Assembly: GCA_046732255.1 (NCBI GenBank)
Contig: JBKPMR010000031.1
Coordinates: forward strand, 62,001 to 126,000
Direction of reading: 5' to 3'
DNA: 64,000 nucleotides
Origin: DATBLE01 sp046732255
GTDB taxonomy: Bacteria > Actinomycetota > Thermoleophilia > Gaiellales > Gaiellaceae
The notes below the pieces were generated by a model. That model had not been told where the DNA came from. It did not search any database and was given only the letters and a program-made list of their open reading frames with translations. Both the position numbers and the translations under genes were made by a program. Positions 1-7,782 of the stretch are shown here, piece after piece. Each line of letters starts with the position of its first letter. The first letter of the stretch is position 1.

Positions 1-2401
1 ACAGCTTCGAGACGTAGACCTCCGGCGGGACGCCGTACTGGAGGCCCATCGAGACCGCGATCATCAGCGAGTTCATCAGCCCGGCCATCGTGGTGCCGTC
101 CTTGGCGATGTCGACGAAGATGTCGCCGGGCGTGCCGTCCTCGTAGAGGCCGACGTGGATGTAGCCCTCGTAGTCGCCGACGCGGAACTTGCGGCCGATC
201 TCCGTGCGGTCCTCCGGCAGGCGCCGGCGCTGGGTGAGCGGTGTCGGCGGGACGGCGGGCTCCGCGCCCTCCTTCTTCCCCGCCAGCGGTTGCGCGACCT
301 TGCAGTTGTCGCGGTAGATCGCGATCGCTTTCACGCCGAGTTTCCACGCGTCGACCAACAGGTCGGCGACCTCGTCCACCGTCGCCTGCTCGGGCAGGTT
401 GACGGTCTTCGAGATCGCGCCGGAGATGAACGGCTGGACGGCGCCCATCATCTTCACGTGGCCGGAGTAGTGGATCGCCCGGTCGCCGATCGCGCAGTCG
501 AACACCGGGTAGTGCTCCGTCTTCACGTACGGGGCGCCGACGATCGTGTTCCGCTCGTCGATGAACGCGACCACCTCGTCGCTCTCGGCCGGCGTGTAGC
601 CCAGCTTCTCGAGCGCCATCGGCACCGTCTTGTTCACGATTGTGATCTCGCCGCCGCCGACGAGCTTCTTCGACTTGACCAGCGAGAAGTCCGGCTCGAC
701 CCCGGTCGTGTCGCAGTCCATCATGAAGCTGATCGTCCCGGTCGGAGCGAGGACGGTCGCCTGGGCGTTCCGGAAGCCGTGCACCTCGCCGAGGTTGAGC
801 GCGTCGTCCCACGACTGCCTCGCCGCGGCGAGCAGGTTGGGCGGAACCGAGTCGGAGTCCTGGATGTTGCCGACCGCCGCGCGGTGCTTCGCGATCACGC
901 CGACCATCGCCGCCGCGTTCGGCTGGTACCCGGCGTGCGGGCCCATCCGGGCCGCGATCTCCGCCGACTTGCGGTAGGCGCGGCCGGTCATCAGCGCCGT
1001 GATCGCCGCCGCGTACGCCCGCCCTTCGTCCGAGTCGTAGGGCAGACCGCGCGCCATCAGCAATGCACCGAGGTTCGCGTAGCCGAGGCCGAGCTCGCGG
1101 TAGGCCTTCGCGTTCGCCTCGATCTCCGGCGTCGGGTAGGACGAGTAGCCGACGACGATCTCCTGCGCGAGGAAGACGACGTCGACCGCGTGCTGGAACG
1201 CGTCGAGGTCGAGCTCGCCGTCCTCGCCGCGGAACTTCATCAGGTTGAGCGAGGCGAGGTTGCAGGCCGAGTTGTCGAGGTGCATGTACTCGGAGCACGG
1301 GTTCGACGCGTTGATTCGCCCCGAGTTCGGGCTCGTGTGCCACGCGTTGATGGTCGTGTCGTACTGCACGCCCGGGTCGGCGCACTTCCAGGCCGCCTCC
1401 GCGATCTGCCTCAGCAGGGTGCGCGCGTCGGTCGTGTCCACCACGCTGCCGTCGGTGCGTGCGGTCAGGTTCCACTCGGCGCCTGCCTCGGCCGCCTCCA
1501 TGAAGGCATCCGTCACCCGCACAGAGTTGTTCGCGTTCTGGTACTGGATCGACGCCCAGTCCGGTGAGTCGAGCGACATGTCGTAGCCGGCCTGCTCGAG
1601 GACGCGCGCCTTCTCCTCCTCGTGCGCCTTGCACCAGATGAACTCCTCGACGTCTGGGTGGTCGACGTCCAGCACGACCATCTTCGCGGCTCGCCGCGTC
1701 TTGCCGCCAGACTTGATCGTCCCCGCGGAGGCGTCGGCGCCGCGCATGAAGGACACCGGGCCCGAGGCGTAGCCGCCCTTCGAGAGCTGCTCCTTCGACG
1801 AGCGCAGGCGGGAGAGGTTGACGCCAGAGCCGGAGCCGCCGCGAAAGATGATCCCCTCGCGGCGGATCCAGTCGAGGATCGACTCCATCGAGTCGTCGAC
1901 CGAGAGGATGAAGCACGCGGAGCACTGCGGCTTCTCCTCGAAGCCGACGTTGAACCAGACCGGCGAGTTGAAGGAGGCGTACTGGTTGACCAGGATCGCC
2001 TTCAGCTCGGCCTCGAACGTATCCGCTACTTCATCGGAGATGAAGTAGCCACCGGCACGGCCCCAGCCGCCGATCGTGTCGACGACGCGGCCGATCATCT
2101 GCTTCACGCTCTGCTCGCGCTCCGGTGAGCTCATCTTTCCGCGGAAGTACTTCTGCGCGACGATGTTGGTCGCGGTCTGCGACCAGAACTTCGGGAACTC
2201 GACCCCCTTCTGCTCGAACACGGGCTTGTCCTTGCCCGGGATGAAGGCATCGCGGAGCTCCCACTCCACCTCCTCGAACGGGTCGCGCCCGGGGATCGTG
2301 AAGAAGCGCTCGACTCCGACGTCGGCCGTCGCGTCGATGACGGCGTTCACGACCTCGTTGGAGTCGTGCTCGATACCTGCGGATGCCTTCGTGGACGCCA
2401 T
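1..2401 (-). CDS. nrdJ: Class II (adenosylcobalamin-dependent) ribonucleotide reductase, C-terminus cut by window edge
   Basis: Reduces ribonucleotides to deoxyribonucleotides using adenosylcobalamin, independently of oxygen. About 800 residues are visible and the gene runs off the left edge, so the usual C-terminal CxxC tail is not seen. Seen: the redox cysteine region CSACF near residue 160, the glycyl-free class II core, and the active-site NPCSE motif with its cysteine near residue 369, followed by SACNLASLNL. The ATG start at 2401 follows a good ribosome site (GGGAGGCGAG) on the minus strand. No partner small subunit is expected for this class. The upstream leader holds a short hairpin but no recognisable cobalamin riboswitch. 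Family call is very secure. Confidence 0.97.
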   Translation of the reverse strand, partial: MASTKASAGIEHDSNEVVNAVIDATADVGVERFFTIPGRDPFEEVEWELRDAFIPGKDKPVFEQKGVEFPKFWSQTATNIVAQKYFRGKMSSPEREQSVKQMIGRVVDTIGGWGRAGGYFISDEVADTFEAELKAILVNQYASFNSPVWFNVGFEEKPQCSACFILSVDDSMESILDWIRREGIIFRGGSGSGVNLSRLRSSKEQLSKGGYASGPVSFMRGADASAGTIKSGGKTRRAAKMVVLDVDHPDVEEFIWCKAHEEEKARVLEQAGYDMSLDSPDWASIQYQNANNSVRVTDAFMEAAEAGAEWNLTARTDGSVVDTTDARTLLRQIAEAAWKCADPGVQYDTTINAWHTSPNSGRINASNPCSEYMHLDNSACNLASLNLMKFRGEDGELDLDAFQHAVDVVFLAQEIVVGYSSYPTPEIEANAKAYRELGLGYANLGALLMARGLPYDSDEGRAYAAAITALMTGRAYRKSAEIAARMGPHAGYQPNAAAMVGVIAKHRAAVGNIQDSDSVPPNLLAAARQSWDDALNLGEVHGFRNAQATVLAPTGTISFMMDCDTTGVEPDFSLVKSKKLVGGGEITIVNKTVPMALEKLGYTPAESDEVVAFIDERNTIVGAPYVKTEHYPVFDCAIGDRAIHYSGHVKMMGAVQPFISGAISKTVNLPEQATVDEVADLLVDAWKLGVKAIAIYRDNCKVAQPLAGKKEGAEPAVPPTPLTQRRRLPEDRTEIGRKFRVGDYEGYIHVGLYEDGTPGDIFVDIAKDGTTMAGLMNSLMIAVSMGLQYGVPPEVYVSKL

Positions 2402-2429
2402 CTCTCGCCTCCCAAGATTAGCTGCGTGA

Positions 2430-2448
2430 CCCTTTCCTCCGGAAAGGG
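2430..2448. other. Hairpin in the nrdJ leader
   Basis: Perfect inverted repeat CCCTTTCC-tcc-GGAAAGGG lying 29 bp upstream of the nrdJ start. It could be a leader RNA structure for nrdJ or a leftover terminator for the gene upstream. No T-tract follows on the minus strand, and no NrdR box or B12 box was recognised. Confidence 0.4.
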
Positions 2449-2515
2449 ACCAAGGAGCGTAGAGCGTCTCCCGGACGGAACGGTTTTTGTCCTGTTTGCA
2501 GGCGTTTCGCGGCGA

Positions 2516-3157
2516 CTACCGCTGTTCCGGCCGCTCGGCGCCGGGGCCGTGCGGCACGGATGCCGCCGAGGCGACCTGCATCCGGCGCAGGCGCGACCTG
2601 CGGGCCAGGAAGCCGGCGCCGCCGGCCGCCATCAGGACGAGCGCGACGCCGCCGAGGACGAGCAGCGGGACGGGGAGCGAGTCGGCGCTGCCGGGCTTGC
2701 CGGCGTTGATCGCGTCGTTGATCGGGCCGCTCGTCGACTGCGAGCCGTCCCCGCCGGGGTTGCTACCCCCGCCGCCCGACCCACCGCCGCCTGAGCCACC
2801 GCCGCCTGAGCCGCCGCCGTTGCCGCCGGAGCCGCCTCCGCCGCCGGGAGTGGTCGTCGTCTTGCCGGTCGTCGACGTATGGCCGCTTCGGCTCTCGATG
2901 ATCCGCTTCTGCAGCGCCTGCTGGATGTCGTCCCTGGCGCTGCCGTAGGTGTCCAGGTCGGCCGGGAGATGCTTGAGCGCGTCGCGGTAGCAGTGGATCT
3001 CGTAGATCCCGTCGATCCGTCCGTCGTACCAGTCGTTGATCAGCGTCTTCCAGCACGCAGTCGTGTCCTTGCCGGCGGCCGAGGCGACACCGACGGCGGC
3101 GCCGGAGGCGCCCATGATCAGCAGTGCGACAAGGATGTGGCGAAGCGAACGGATCAC
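2516..3157 (-). CDS. Hypothetical secreted/anchored protein with Gly-Ser linker
   Basis: About 213 residues from the proposed GTG start at 3157. An N-terminal hydrophobic segment (LRHILVALLIMGASGAAVGV) looks like a signal peptide. It is followed by a short domain with two cysteines (TTACWK, EIHCYR) that may form a disulfide, a Thr/Gly/Ser-rich low-complexity linker of roughly 45 residues (repeated GGGGSGG), and a second hydrophobic helix ending in an Arg-rich stop (RRSRLRR). This resembles a surface domain held by a C-terminal membrane anchor. The open frame extends upstream to 3286, but that part lacks a signal-like start. No family recognised. Confidence 0.7.
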   Translation of the reverse strand: MIRSLRHILVALLIMGASGAAVGVASAAGKDTTACWKTLINDWYDGRIDGIYEIHCYRDALKHLPADLDTYGSARDDIQQALQKRIIESRSGHTSTTGKTTTTPGGGGGSGGNGGGSGGGGSGGGGSGGGGSNPGGDGSQSTSGPINDAINAGKPGSADSLPVPLLVLGGVALVLMAAGGAGFLARRSRLRRMQVASAASVPHGPGAERPEQR

Positions 3158-3343
3158 GCGGAGCGAGGTCGAGCGACGTGGCGCCCTAGGAGCCGGACTC
3201 TCGTCGACAGCACTGTACGTTATTGCCCGGGCGTCATAGGGCCTGAACGTAGTCTTCGGCCCTGGCATAAGAGGCCGGTGAGGCACGGGTTAAGGGTGTG
3301 TAAAGGCGTCACCCGAAGGGCCCTCTGCTAGCGTCGAGCGGCG

Positions 3344-5248
3344 ATGCAGCCCCCCATGCTCGCCGGCCGGGCGACGCTCCTCGCGGCGGCCGGGCTGCTG
3401 TTCACGGCGCTCTTCTTCGGCGATGCGACCTCCCACGGGCGCCTCTTCTGGCTGGGGGCGCTGGCGGTGATCGCCGCGTGCGTGCTCGCGGCCGGCGGCG
3501 GCGTACCGGTGCCGCGCGGCGCCGGGCTGGCGACGCTCGGGCTGCTCGCGGCGCTGACCGCCTGGGTCGGCGTGACGATGTCGTGGTCGATCGCCCCGGA
3601 CCTGTCCTGGGCGGCGCTCGACCGGCTGCTCGTCTATGCGGCGTTCGCTCTCCTGGGGCTGCTGGCGACACGGGTACCGCAGCCGGCCCGCACGGCCGCG
3701 GCCGGGCTCGCGCTCCTCCTCGGGCTCGTGCTCGCCTGGTCGCTGCTCGGGAAGGTCGTCCCGTCGCTTTTCCCCGACGGCGCGCGCGTCACCCGCCTGC
3801 GCAACCCGGTCGGCTACTGGAACTCGCTCGCGCTGGTCGCGGCGACGGCGGTGCCGCTCGGGCTCTGGGCCGCCTGTTCCCGCCGGTTTCACCCCGCCGC
3901 CCGAGCCGCCGGGGCGCTGCTCGTCTACCTGGCGGAGCTCACCGTTGTGCTGACGTACTCGCGCGCCGGGATTGCGGTCGCGGCGCTCGCGGCGCTCGCC
4001 TGGCTGGCGATCGACCGCGACCGCCTGGAGACGCTGGCCACCCTCGTGATCGTCACGCCGGTCGCCGGGCTCGTGGCGCTGTGGGCCTTCTCGCGACCCG
4101 CGCTCACCGACGATCTCCAGCCTTATGCCGACCGCGTGAACGACGGCGCCTGGTTCGGTGTCATCGGCTGCCTGGGTGCAGCCGTCGTCGTCGTCCTCGC
4201 CTACCTCGCCGCGAGCAGCGGGGTGCCTCCCGAGCGCCGCCGCTCACTCGCACGGGCGCTCGGGCTCGTCGTCCTGGTGGTCGCGGTCGCGGCGCTCGCG
4301 GTCGTGGTCGTGCGCAAGGGCGGGACGATCCTCGACGAGTTCCGCAGCGCGAAGACCGCCGAAGTGACCCAGTCGCCGAACCGACTGGCCGACCTCAGCT
4401 CGAGCAATCGCTGGACCTGGTGGAAGGAGGCGTGGCGGCTCTTCGAAGACGCCCCCGCGGGCGGCAAGGGTGCGGCGACGTTCGAGGTTGCCCGCCGATC
4501 GATCAGGAACGGCTCGATCGTCACCACGGAGCCGCACGACCTGCCGCTCCAGTTCCTCGCCGAGACGGGAATCGTCGGCTTCTTGCTCCTGCTCGGCGTG
4601 CTCGGGGCGGGGACGGCCGCGGCGGCCGGTGCGGTCAGGAAGGTCGAGCCGGCCGAGCGTGCGGCGGCCGTCGCGCTCGCCGTCGGTGCGGGCGCGTTCG
4701 CCGTGCACTCGCTCGTCGACATCCACTGGGAGTTCGTCGCCGTGGGTGCGCCTGCGTTCTTCTCGCTCGGGGTGCTGGTCGGCCTCGGCGCCAGTCCGCC
4801 CGTGCACTTGCGACCGGTCTGGGCCGGCGCGACCGCGGTCGCTGTGGTCGCGGTCCTCTACTCGCTGACGGCGCCGTACGCGTCCGGTCGCCTCGTCGAC
4901 TCGGCGTACAGCGCGATCGCGGCTGGGAACATCGGCTACGCCGTCTCGGACGGACGCTCGGCCCGCTGGCTCGACCCGCTCGCGATCGATCCGCTGCTGG
5001 CGCTCGGCGACGCCGAGTCGGCCCGGACCTCCGACCGACTCGCGCTCCGGTACTACCGCGACGCGGTGAAGCTCCAGCCCGAGAACTCGAACACGTGGTA
5101 CGCACTCGGATCGTTCGAGTTCTTCACCGGCCGGTACCGCGCTGCGCTCCGCGACCTCGACCGGGCCTACGGGCTCGATCCGTACGGGCCTGCCGGCCGC
5201 CCGGGCGGCCTCCTCGACCAGGCGCGGGCGAAAGTCGAGGGCCGCTAA
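3344..5248 (+). CDS. O-antigen ligase (Wzy_C) family membrane protein with C-terminal TPR
   Basis: A 634-residue polytopic membrane protein with roughly a dozen hydrophobic helices. The O-antigen ligase/polymerase family is supported by the TYSRAG motif near residue 206 and by the periplasmic-loop segment EPHDLPLQFLAETG, the equivalent of the HN..LQ.L.E.G signature. After the last helix a soluble tail carries TPR-like helices (ALRYYRDAVKLQPENSNTW and a following pair). Members transfer or polymerise lipid-linked glycans at the outer membrane face; here the substrate is unknown. The downstream LytR_C and epimerase genes fit a cell-envelope glycan neighbourhood. A -10-like TAGCGT lies 9 bases before the ATG. 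Confidence 0.85.
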   Translation: MQPPMLAGRATLLAAAGLLFTALFFGDATSHGRLFWLGALAVIAACVLAAGGGVPVPRGAGLATLGLLAALTAWVGVTMSWSIAPDLSWAALDRLLVYAAFALLGLLATRVPQPARTAAAGLALLLGLVLAWSLLGKVVPSLFPDGARVTRLRNPVGYWNSLALVAATAVPLGLWAACSRRFHPAARAAGALLVYLAELTVVLTYSRAGIAVAALAALAWLAIDRDRLETLATLVIVTPVAGLVALWAFSRPALTDDLQPYADRVNDGAWFGVIGCLGAAVVVVLAYLAASSGVPPERRRSLARALGLVVLVVAVAALAVVVVRKGGTILDEFRSAKTAEVTQSPNRLADLSSSNRWTWWKEAWRLFEDAPAGGKGAATFEVARRSIRNGSIVTTEPHDLPLQFLAETGIVGFLLLLGVLGAGTAAAAGAVRKVEPAERAAAVALAVGAGAFAVHSLVDIHWEFVAVGAPAFFSLGVLVGLGASPPVHLRPVWAGATAVAVVAVLYSLTAPYASGRLVDSAYSAIAAGNIGYAVSDGRSARWLDPLAIDPLLALGDAESARTSDRLALRYYRDAVKLQPENSNTWYALGSFEFFTGRYRAALRDLDRAYGLDPYGPAGRPGGLLDQARAKVEGR

Positions 5249-5254
5249 CGGCCG

Positions 5255-5307
5255 TGTCCAAGAGCGTCACGTCCGGTGCCAGGCACCGGACGTGACGCTC
5301 TTGGACA
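5255..5307. repeat. 53-bp perfect palindrome (CCGGTGCC family)
   Basis: Two perfect 26-bp arms flank a single A at 5281. The core is ACGTCCGGTGCC-A and its reverse complement. It begins 7 bp after the stop codon of the O-antigen-ligase-like gene. It would form an extremely stable hairpin or cruciform. A shorter relative with a T centre follows at 5347. Confidence 0.9.
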
Positions 5308-5346
5308 GGGCGGGCCCGCATGGTTGAGCGGTCGTGTGACTCGAAT

Positions 5347-5379
5347 GGACACGTCCGGTGCCTGGCACCGGACGTGTCC
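5347..5379. repeat. 33-bp perfect palindrome (CCGGTGCC family, second copy)
   Basis: Perfect 16-bp arms around a single T at 5363. The inner 12 bp of each arm (ACGTCCGGTGCC) match the palindrome at 5255-5307, whereas the outer bases differ. This shows a conserved core with diverged ends. Confidence 0.9.
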
Positions 5380-5455
5380 GGACTGGACAAGGTTCTCGCG
5401 CTTCGGCCAGGGATCTTCCGGCCTCTGCTGTTCACCGCGCGGGCCCGAGGCGGGC

Positions 5456-5474
5456 GGCCGGGCTTTGCCCGGCC
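5456..5474 (-). terminator. GC hairpin downstream of the LytR_C gene
   Basis: GGCCGGGC-TTT-GCCCGGCC, perfect 8-bp arms, lies 15 bp past the end of the minus-strand LytR_C gene. There is no T-tract. A related GGGC-TTT-GCCC hairpin lies past the minus-strand gene ending at 15341, so this may be the local terminator style. Confidence 0.5.
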
Positions 5475-5488
5475 TGCGAAGCAGTTGG

Positions 5489-6037
5489 CTAACGCGAGCT
5501 GCCGAGGATCAACACCAGCTTCGCGCCGTGGAGCTGCCGCGGGGTCATGCCGTCGAGCGGTCCGACGCGGCTCTGGTACAGGCCCATGTCCGTCGCGAAG
5601 CGCCTCGCCTCGCGCACGTAGCCCGGCGCCGCCATCAGGTGCCAGGTCGGGTAGCCGATCCGCGGCGCGTTTCTCGTGTCCTTGACCGCATAGCCGCGCG
5701 AGCGGACGATCGTCGCCGCCTGGGCGGCGGCGCCGTTGATCCCGTTGCCGTTCAGGATCAGGACCGACGTCTTCGAGCGCGGCAGGAGCCGCGCCGCGGC
5801 CGCCGGGTGGCGGGCGTGCGTGAGCTTCGCAGGGTGGGGGACGGAAGCGACGTGATGCTTCGACGCGTGGGCGGCCTTGGCGGCGGCCGCGCGGACGTGC
5901 GGCGCGACCGACCGTCCGAGGACGACGACCCCGAGGACGACGAGCAGGACGAGCTCGATCCCGGCGACGCACGATGCGACCAGCGTCGCCGTGCGCCAGG
6001 GCCGGACGAGCTCGATCTGTGCCGCGGGTGTATCCAC
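5489..6037 (-). CDS. LytR C-terminal domain protein, membrane-anchored
   Basis: A protein of about 182 residues from the GTG at 6037. One transmembrane helix near residues 25-45 (IELVLLVVLGVVVLG) is followed by a basic/Ala linker and a C-terminal LytR_C domain (VLILNGNGINGAAAQAA through LVLILGSSR). LytR_C domains accompany LCP-type glycopolymer ligases, but no LCP domain is present here, so it is probably an accessory cell-wall protein. The frame continues upstream to 6112, but that extension lies inside a dispersed repeat, so I prefer the 6037 start. The gene is convergent with the O-antigen-ligase-like gene. Confidence 0.75.
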   Translation of the reverse strand: MDTPAAQIELVRPWRTATLVASCVAGIELVLLVVLGVVVLGRSVAPHVRAAAAKAAHASKHHVASVPHPAKLTHARHPAAAARLLPRSKTSVLILNGNGINGAAAQAATIVRSRGYAVKDTRNAPRIGYPTWHLMAAPGYVREARRFATDMGLYQSRVGPLDGMTPRQLHGAKLVLILGSSR

Positions 6038-6077
6038 GGAGGCGGGATTCGCCCCGGCGCGCGGCGCTCCTCCAATG

Positions 6078-6180
6078 ATGAGCACAGAGAGGGACAGGTA
6101 AACGATGAGCACAGAGAGGGACAGGTCTGACAGACCTGTCCCCGGTTCCCTTGATGGACCTGTCCCCGGTTCCGTTTCCT
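6078..6180. repeat. Dispersed palindromic repeat, family A (compound copy)
   Basis: Contains a left partial copy (from 6078), then a full copy starting ATGAGCACAGAGAGGGACAG at 6105, then a right partial copy near 6156-6172 ending CCTGTCCCCGGTTCC. The core palindrome is GGGACAGGTCTG-A-CAGACCTGTCCC at 6118-6142. It lies between the 5' end of the LytR_C gene and the 3' end of the epimerase gene. Other copies: 8838, 29366 and 56054. Confidence 0.9.
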
Positions 6181-7078
6181 ACTGTCTGATCCACTCCCAG
6201 GTCCGGCGAAGACCCTCGTCGAGCGGGACCTGCGGCCGCCAGCCGAGCTCCTGCTGGATGTGCGAGACGTCGAGGGCGTTGCGGAGCACATCGCCCGCGC
6301 GCGGGGGCTCCATCCGCGGCGGCTGCTCGTCGCCGGTCACCACGCGGCACTGCGCGTGGAGATCGCCGACGCTGGTCTCGACTCCGCTGCCGACGTTGAA
6401 GACGCCCCCGGTGCCCGGCGCGACGAGCACTGCGGAGACGATGTCGTCGACGTGCACGAAGTCGCGCGTCTGGCTGCCGTCCCCGAAGATCAGCGTCTCG
6501 CGGCCCTCGCCCATCGCCTCCAGGAAGATCGCGACCACGCCCCCCTCGAGCGTCGATTCCTGCCGCGGGCCGTAGACGTTCGCGAAGCGCAGCACCGTAT
6601 GACGTGTGCCGCGGAGCCGGTTCCACGCCGCCAGATATTCCTCGCCGGCCAGCTTGGCCACGCCGTACGGCGACAGCGGACGGCGGGCGTCGGTCTCGCG
6701 GGCGGGACGCTTGCACTCGCCGTAGATCGCTCCGCCGGTCGAGGAGAAGACGACCGGCGTGCCGTCACCTGCCGCCTGGAGCACCCGGACGGTGCCGACC
6801 ACGTTCACCTCGGCGTCGAAGTCGGGGCGGCGGACCGAGGTCGGAACATCCGCCTGTGCTGCGAGGTGGAAGCAGACGTCCGGATGCACCTCGACGAATA
6901 CGTCTGCGAGCTCCGCAGAGCGGATGTCGAGCTCGACGAGCCGGGCCGCCGCGTTCACGTTCTCGCGCTTGCCCGTGCTCAGATCGTCGACGACGACGAC
7001 CTCGTCGGCCCTGGCAACGAGGGCGTCGACGAGATTCGACCCGATGAACCCCGCTCCGCCTGTGACGACCGCGCGCAC
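6179..7078 (-). CDS. NAD-dependent epimerase/dehydratase (UDP-glucose 4-epimerase-like SDR)
   Basis: A 299-residue extended short-chain dehydrogenase. The N-terminus carries the Rossmann motif TGGAGFIGSN. The acidic DDLS motif follows the second strand. The catalytic region has the Ser/Thr strand VFSSTGGAIYGE and the active-site YGVAK (Y-x-x-x-K), and NVYGPRQ is the usual substrate-side motif. It likely epimerises or dehydrates a nucleotide sugar for envelope glycans. The GTG at 7078 gives a start directly before the Rossmann strand; a longer frame would overlap the divergent tmk promoter. Exact sugar substrate cannot be read. Confidence 0.88.
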   Translation of the reverse strand: MRAVVTGGAGFIGSNLVDALVARADEVVVVDDLSTGKRENVNAAARLVELDIRSAELADVFVEVHPDVCFHLAAQADVPTSVRRPDFDAEVNVVGTVRVLQAAGDGTPVVFSSTGGAIYGECKRPARETDARRPLSPYGVAKLAGEEYLAAWNRLRGTRHTVLRFANVYGPRQESTLEGGVVAIFLEAMGEGRETLIFGDGSQTRDFVHVDDIVSAVLVAPGTGGVFNVGSGVETSVGDLHAQCRVVTGDEQPPRMEPPRAGDVLRNALDVSHIQQELGWRPQVPLDEGLRRTWEWIRQ

Positions 7079-7087
7079 GTGGGCTCG

Positions 7088-7093
7088 TATCCT
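7088..7093 (+). promoter_or_regulatory. -10 box for tmk (leaderless type)
   Basis: TATCCT sits 8 bases before the GTG of tmk in a 23-bp divergent gap. No ribosome site precedes the GTG, consistent with a leaderless transcript. Confidence 0.45.
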
Positions 7094-7101
7094 AGATTCC
7101 G

Positions 7102-7782
7102 GTGCCGGGAGCATTCGTCGCGATCGAGGGGATCGACGGGTCGGGGAAGGGAACCCAGGCCGGTCTGCTCGTCCAGGCGGCCGAGCGCAGGCACCTGTCG
7201 GCCCGCCTGTTCAGCTTCCCGCTCTACGACGACAACCCGTTCAGCATCGCGGTCGGCGACTACCTCAACGGCGTCTTCGGCACCGTCGACGAGGTCCACG
7301 CCGAGCTCGCCGGGCTGCTCTACGCCTGCGACCGCTTTCACGCTCGGCCCGTTCTCGAGCAGGCGATCGCGGAGAACGACCTCGTGGTCTGCGACCGCTA
7401 CGTCGCGTCCAACCTCGCGCACCAGGGCGCCAAGCTCGCCGGGGAGGAGCGTGAGCGGCTCATCCGCTGGCTGACCGACGTCGAGTTCGGCGAGTTCGCG
7501 CTTCCCCGGCCGGACCTGGTCGTGCTGCTCGACCTCGCGCCGACGGCGGCCCAGTCGCTCGTCAGCCGCAAGAGCGCGCGGTCCTACACGGCCATGGCGG
7601 CCGACATCCACGAAGGTGCGCGCGAGCACCTGGCCGCCGCGCGCGACGTCTACCTCGATCTCGCGGCGCGCGACCCCGACCGCTGGCGCGTAGTCCACGC
7701 CGGCGACGACCTCGACCGGCTCCGGACGCCGGAAGAGATCGCGTCAGAGGTCTGGGACGCCGTTCAGTCGCTGGTGCGATGA
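7102..7782 (+). CDS. tmk: Thymidylate kinase
   Basis: Phosphorylates dTMP to dTDP. The 226-residue protein starts with the P-loop FVAIEGIDGSGKGTQ (residues 5-19), has the CDRY motif (VVCDRYVASNLAHQ) and a LID-like segment (SARSY) after VSRKSA. The GTG start is separated by only 23 bp from the divergent epimerase. The ATG of holB overlaps its TGA by 4 bases, so the two are translationally coupled. The tmk-holB pairing is common in bacteria. Confidence 0.95.
   Translation: MPGAFVAIEGIDGSGKGTQAGLLVQAAERRHLSARLFSFPLYDDNPFSIAVGDYLNGVFGTVDEVHAELAGLLYACDRFHARPVLEQAIAENDLVVCDRYVASNLAHQGAKLAGEERERLIRWLTDVEFGEFALPRPDLVVLLDLAPTAAQSLVSRKSARSYTAMAADIHEGAREHLAAARDVYLDLAARDPDRWRVVHAGDDLDRLRTPEEIASEVWDAVQSLVR

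Noticed and set aside
155..1567. Long plus-strand open frame opposite nrdJ
   Set aside because: It is Arg/Val/Asp-rich, lacks any family motif, and lies antisense to a clearly coding nrdJ. Such shadows are usual in GC-rich DNA.
2402..2515. Possible cobalamin riboswitch before nrdJ
   Set aside because: The gap is only 114 bp, with one short hairpin and no B12-box-like sequence. Too short for the known aptamer.
6038..6112. Longer LytR_C protein starting at 6112
   Set aside because: The extra residues are encoded by the dispersed repeat and would put a spurious second hydrophobic segment before the real membrane helix.
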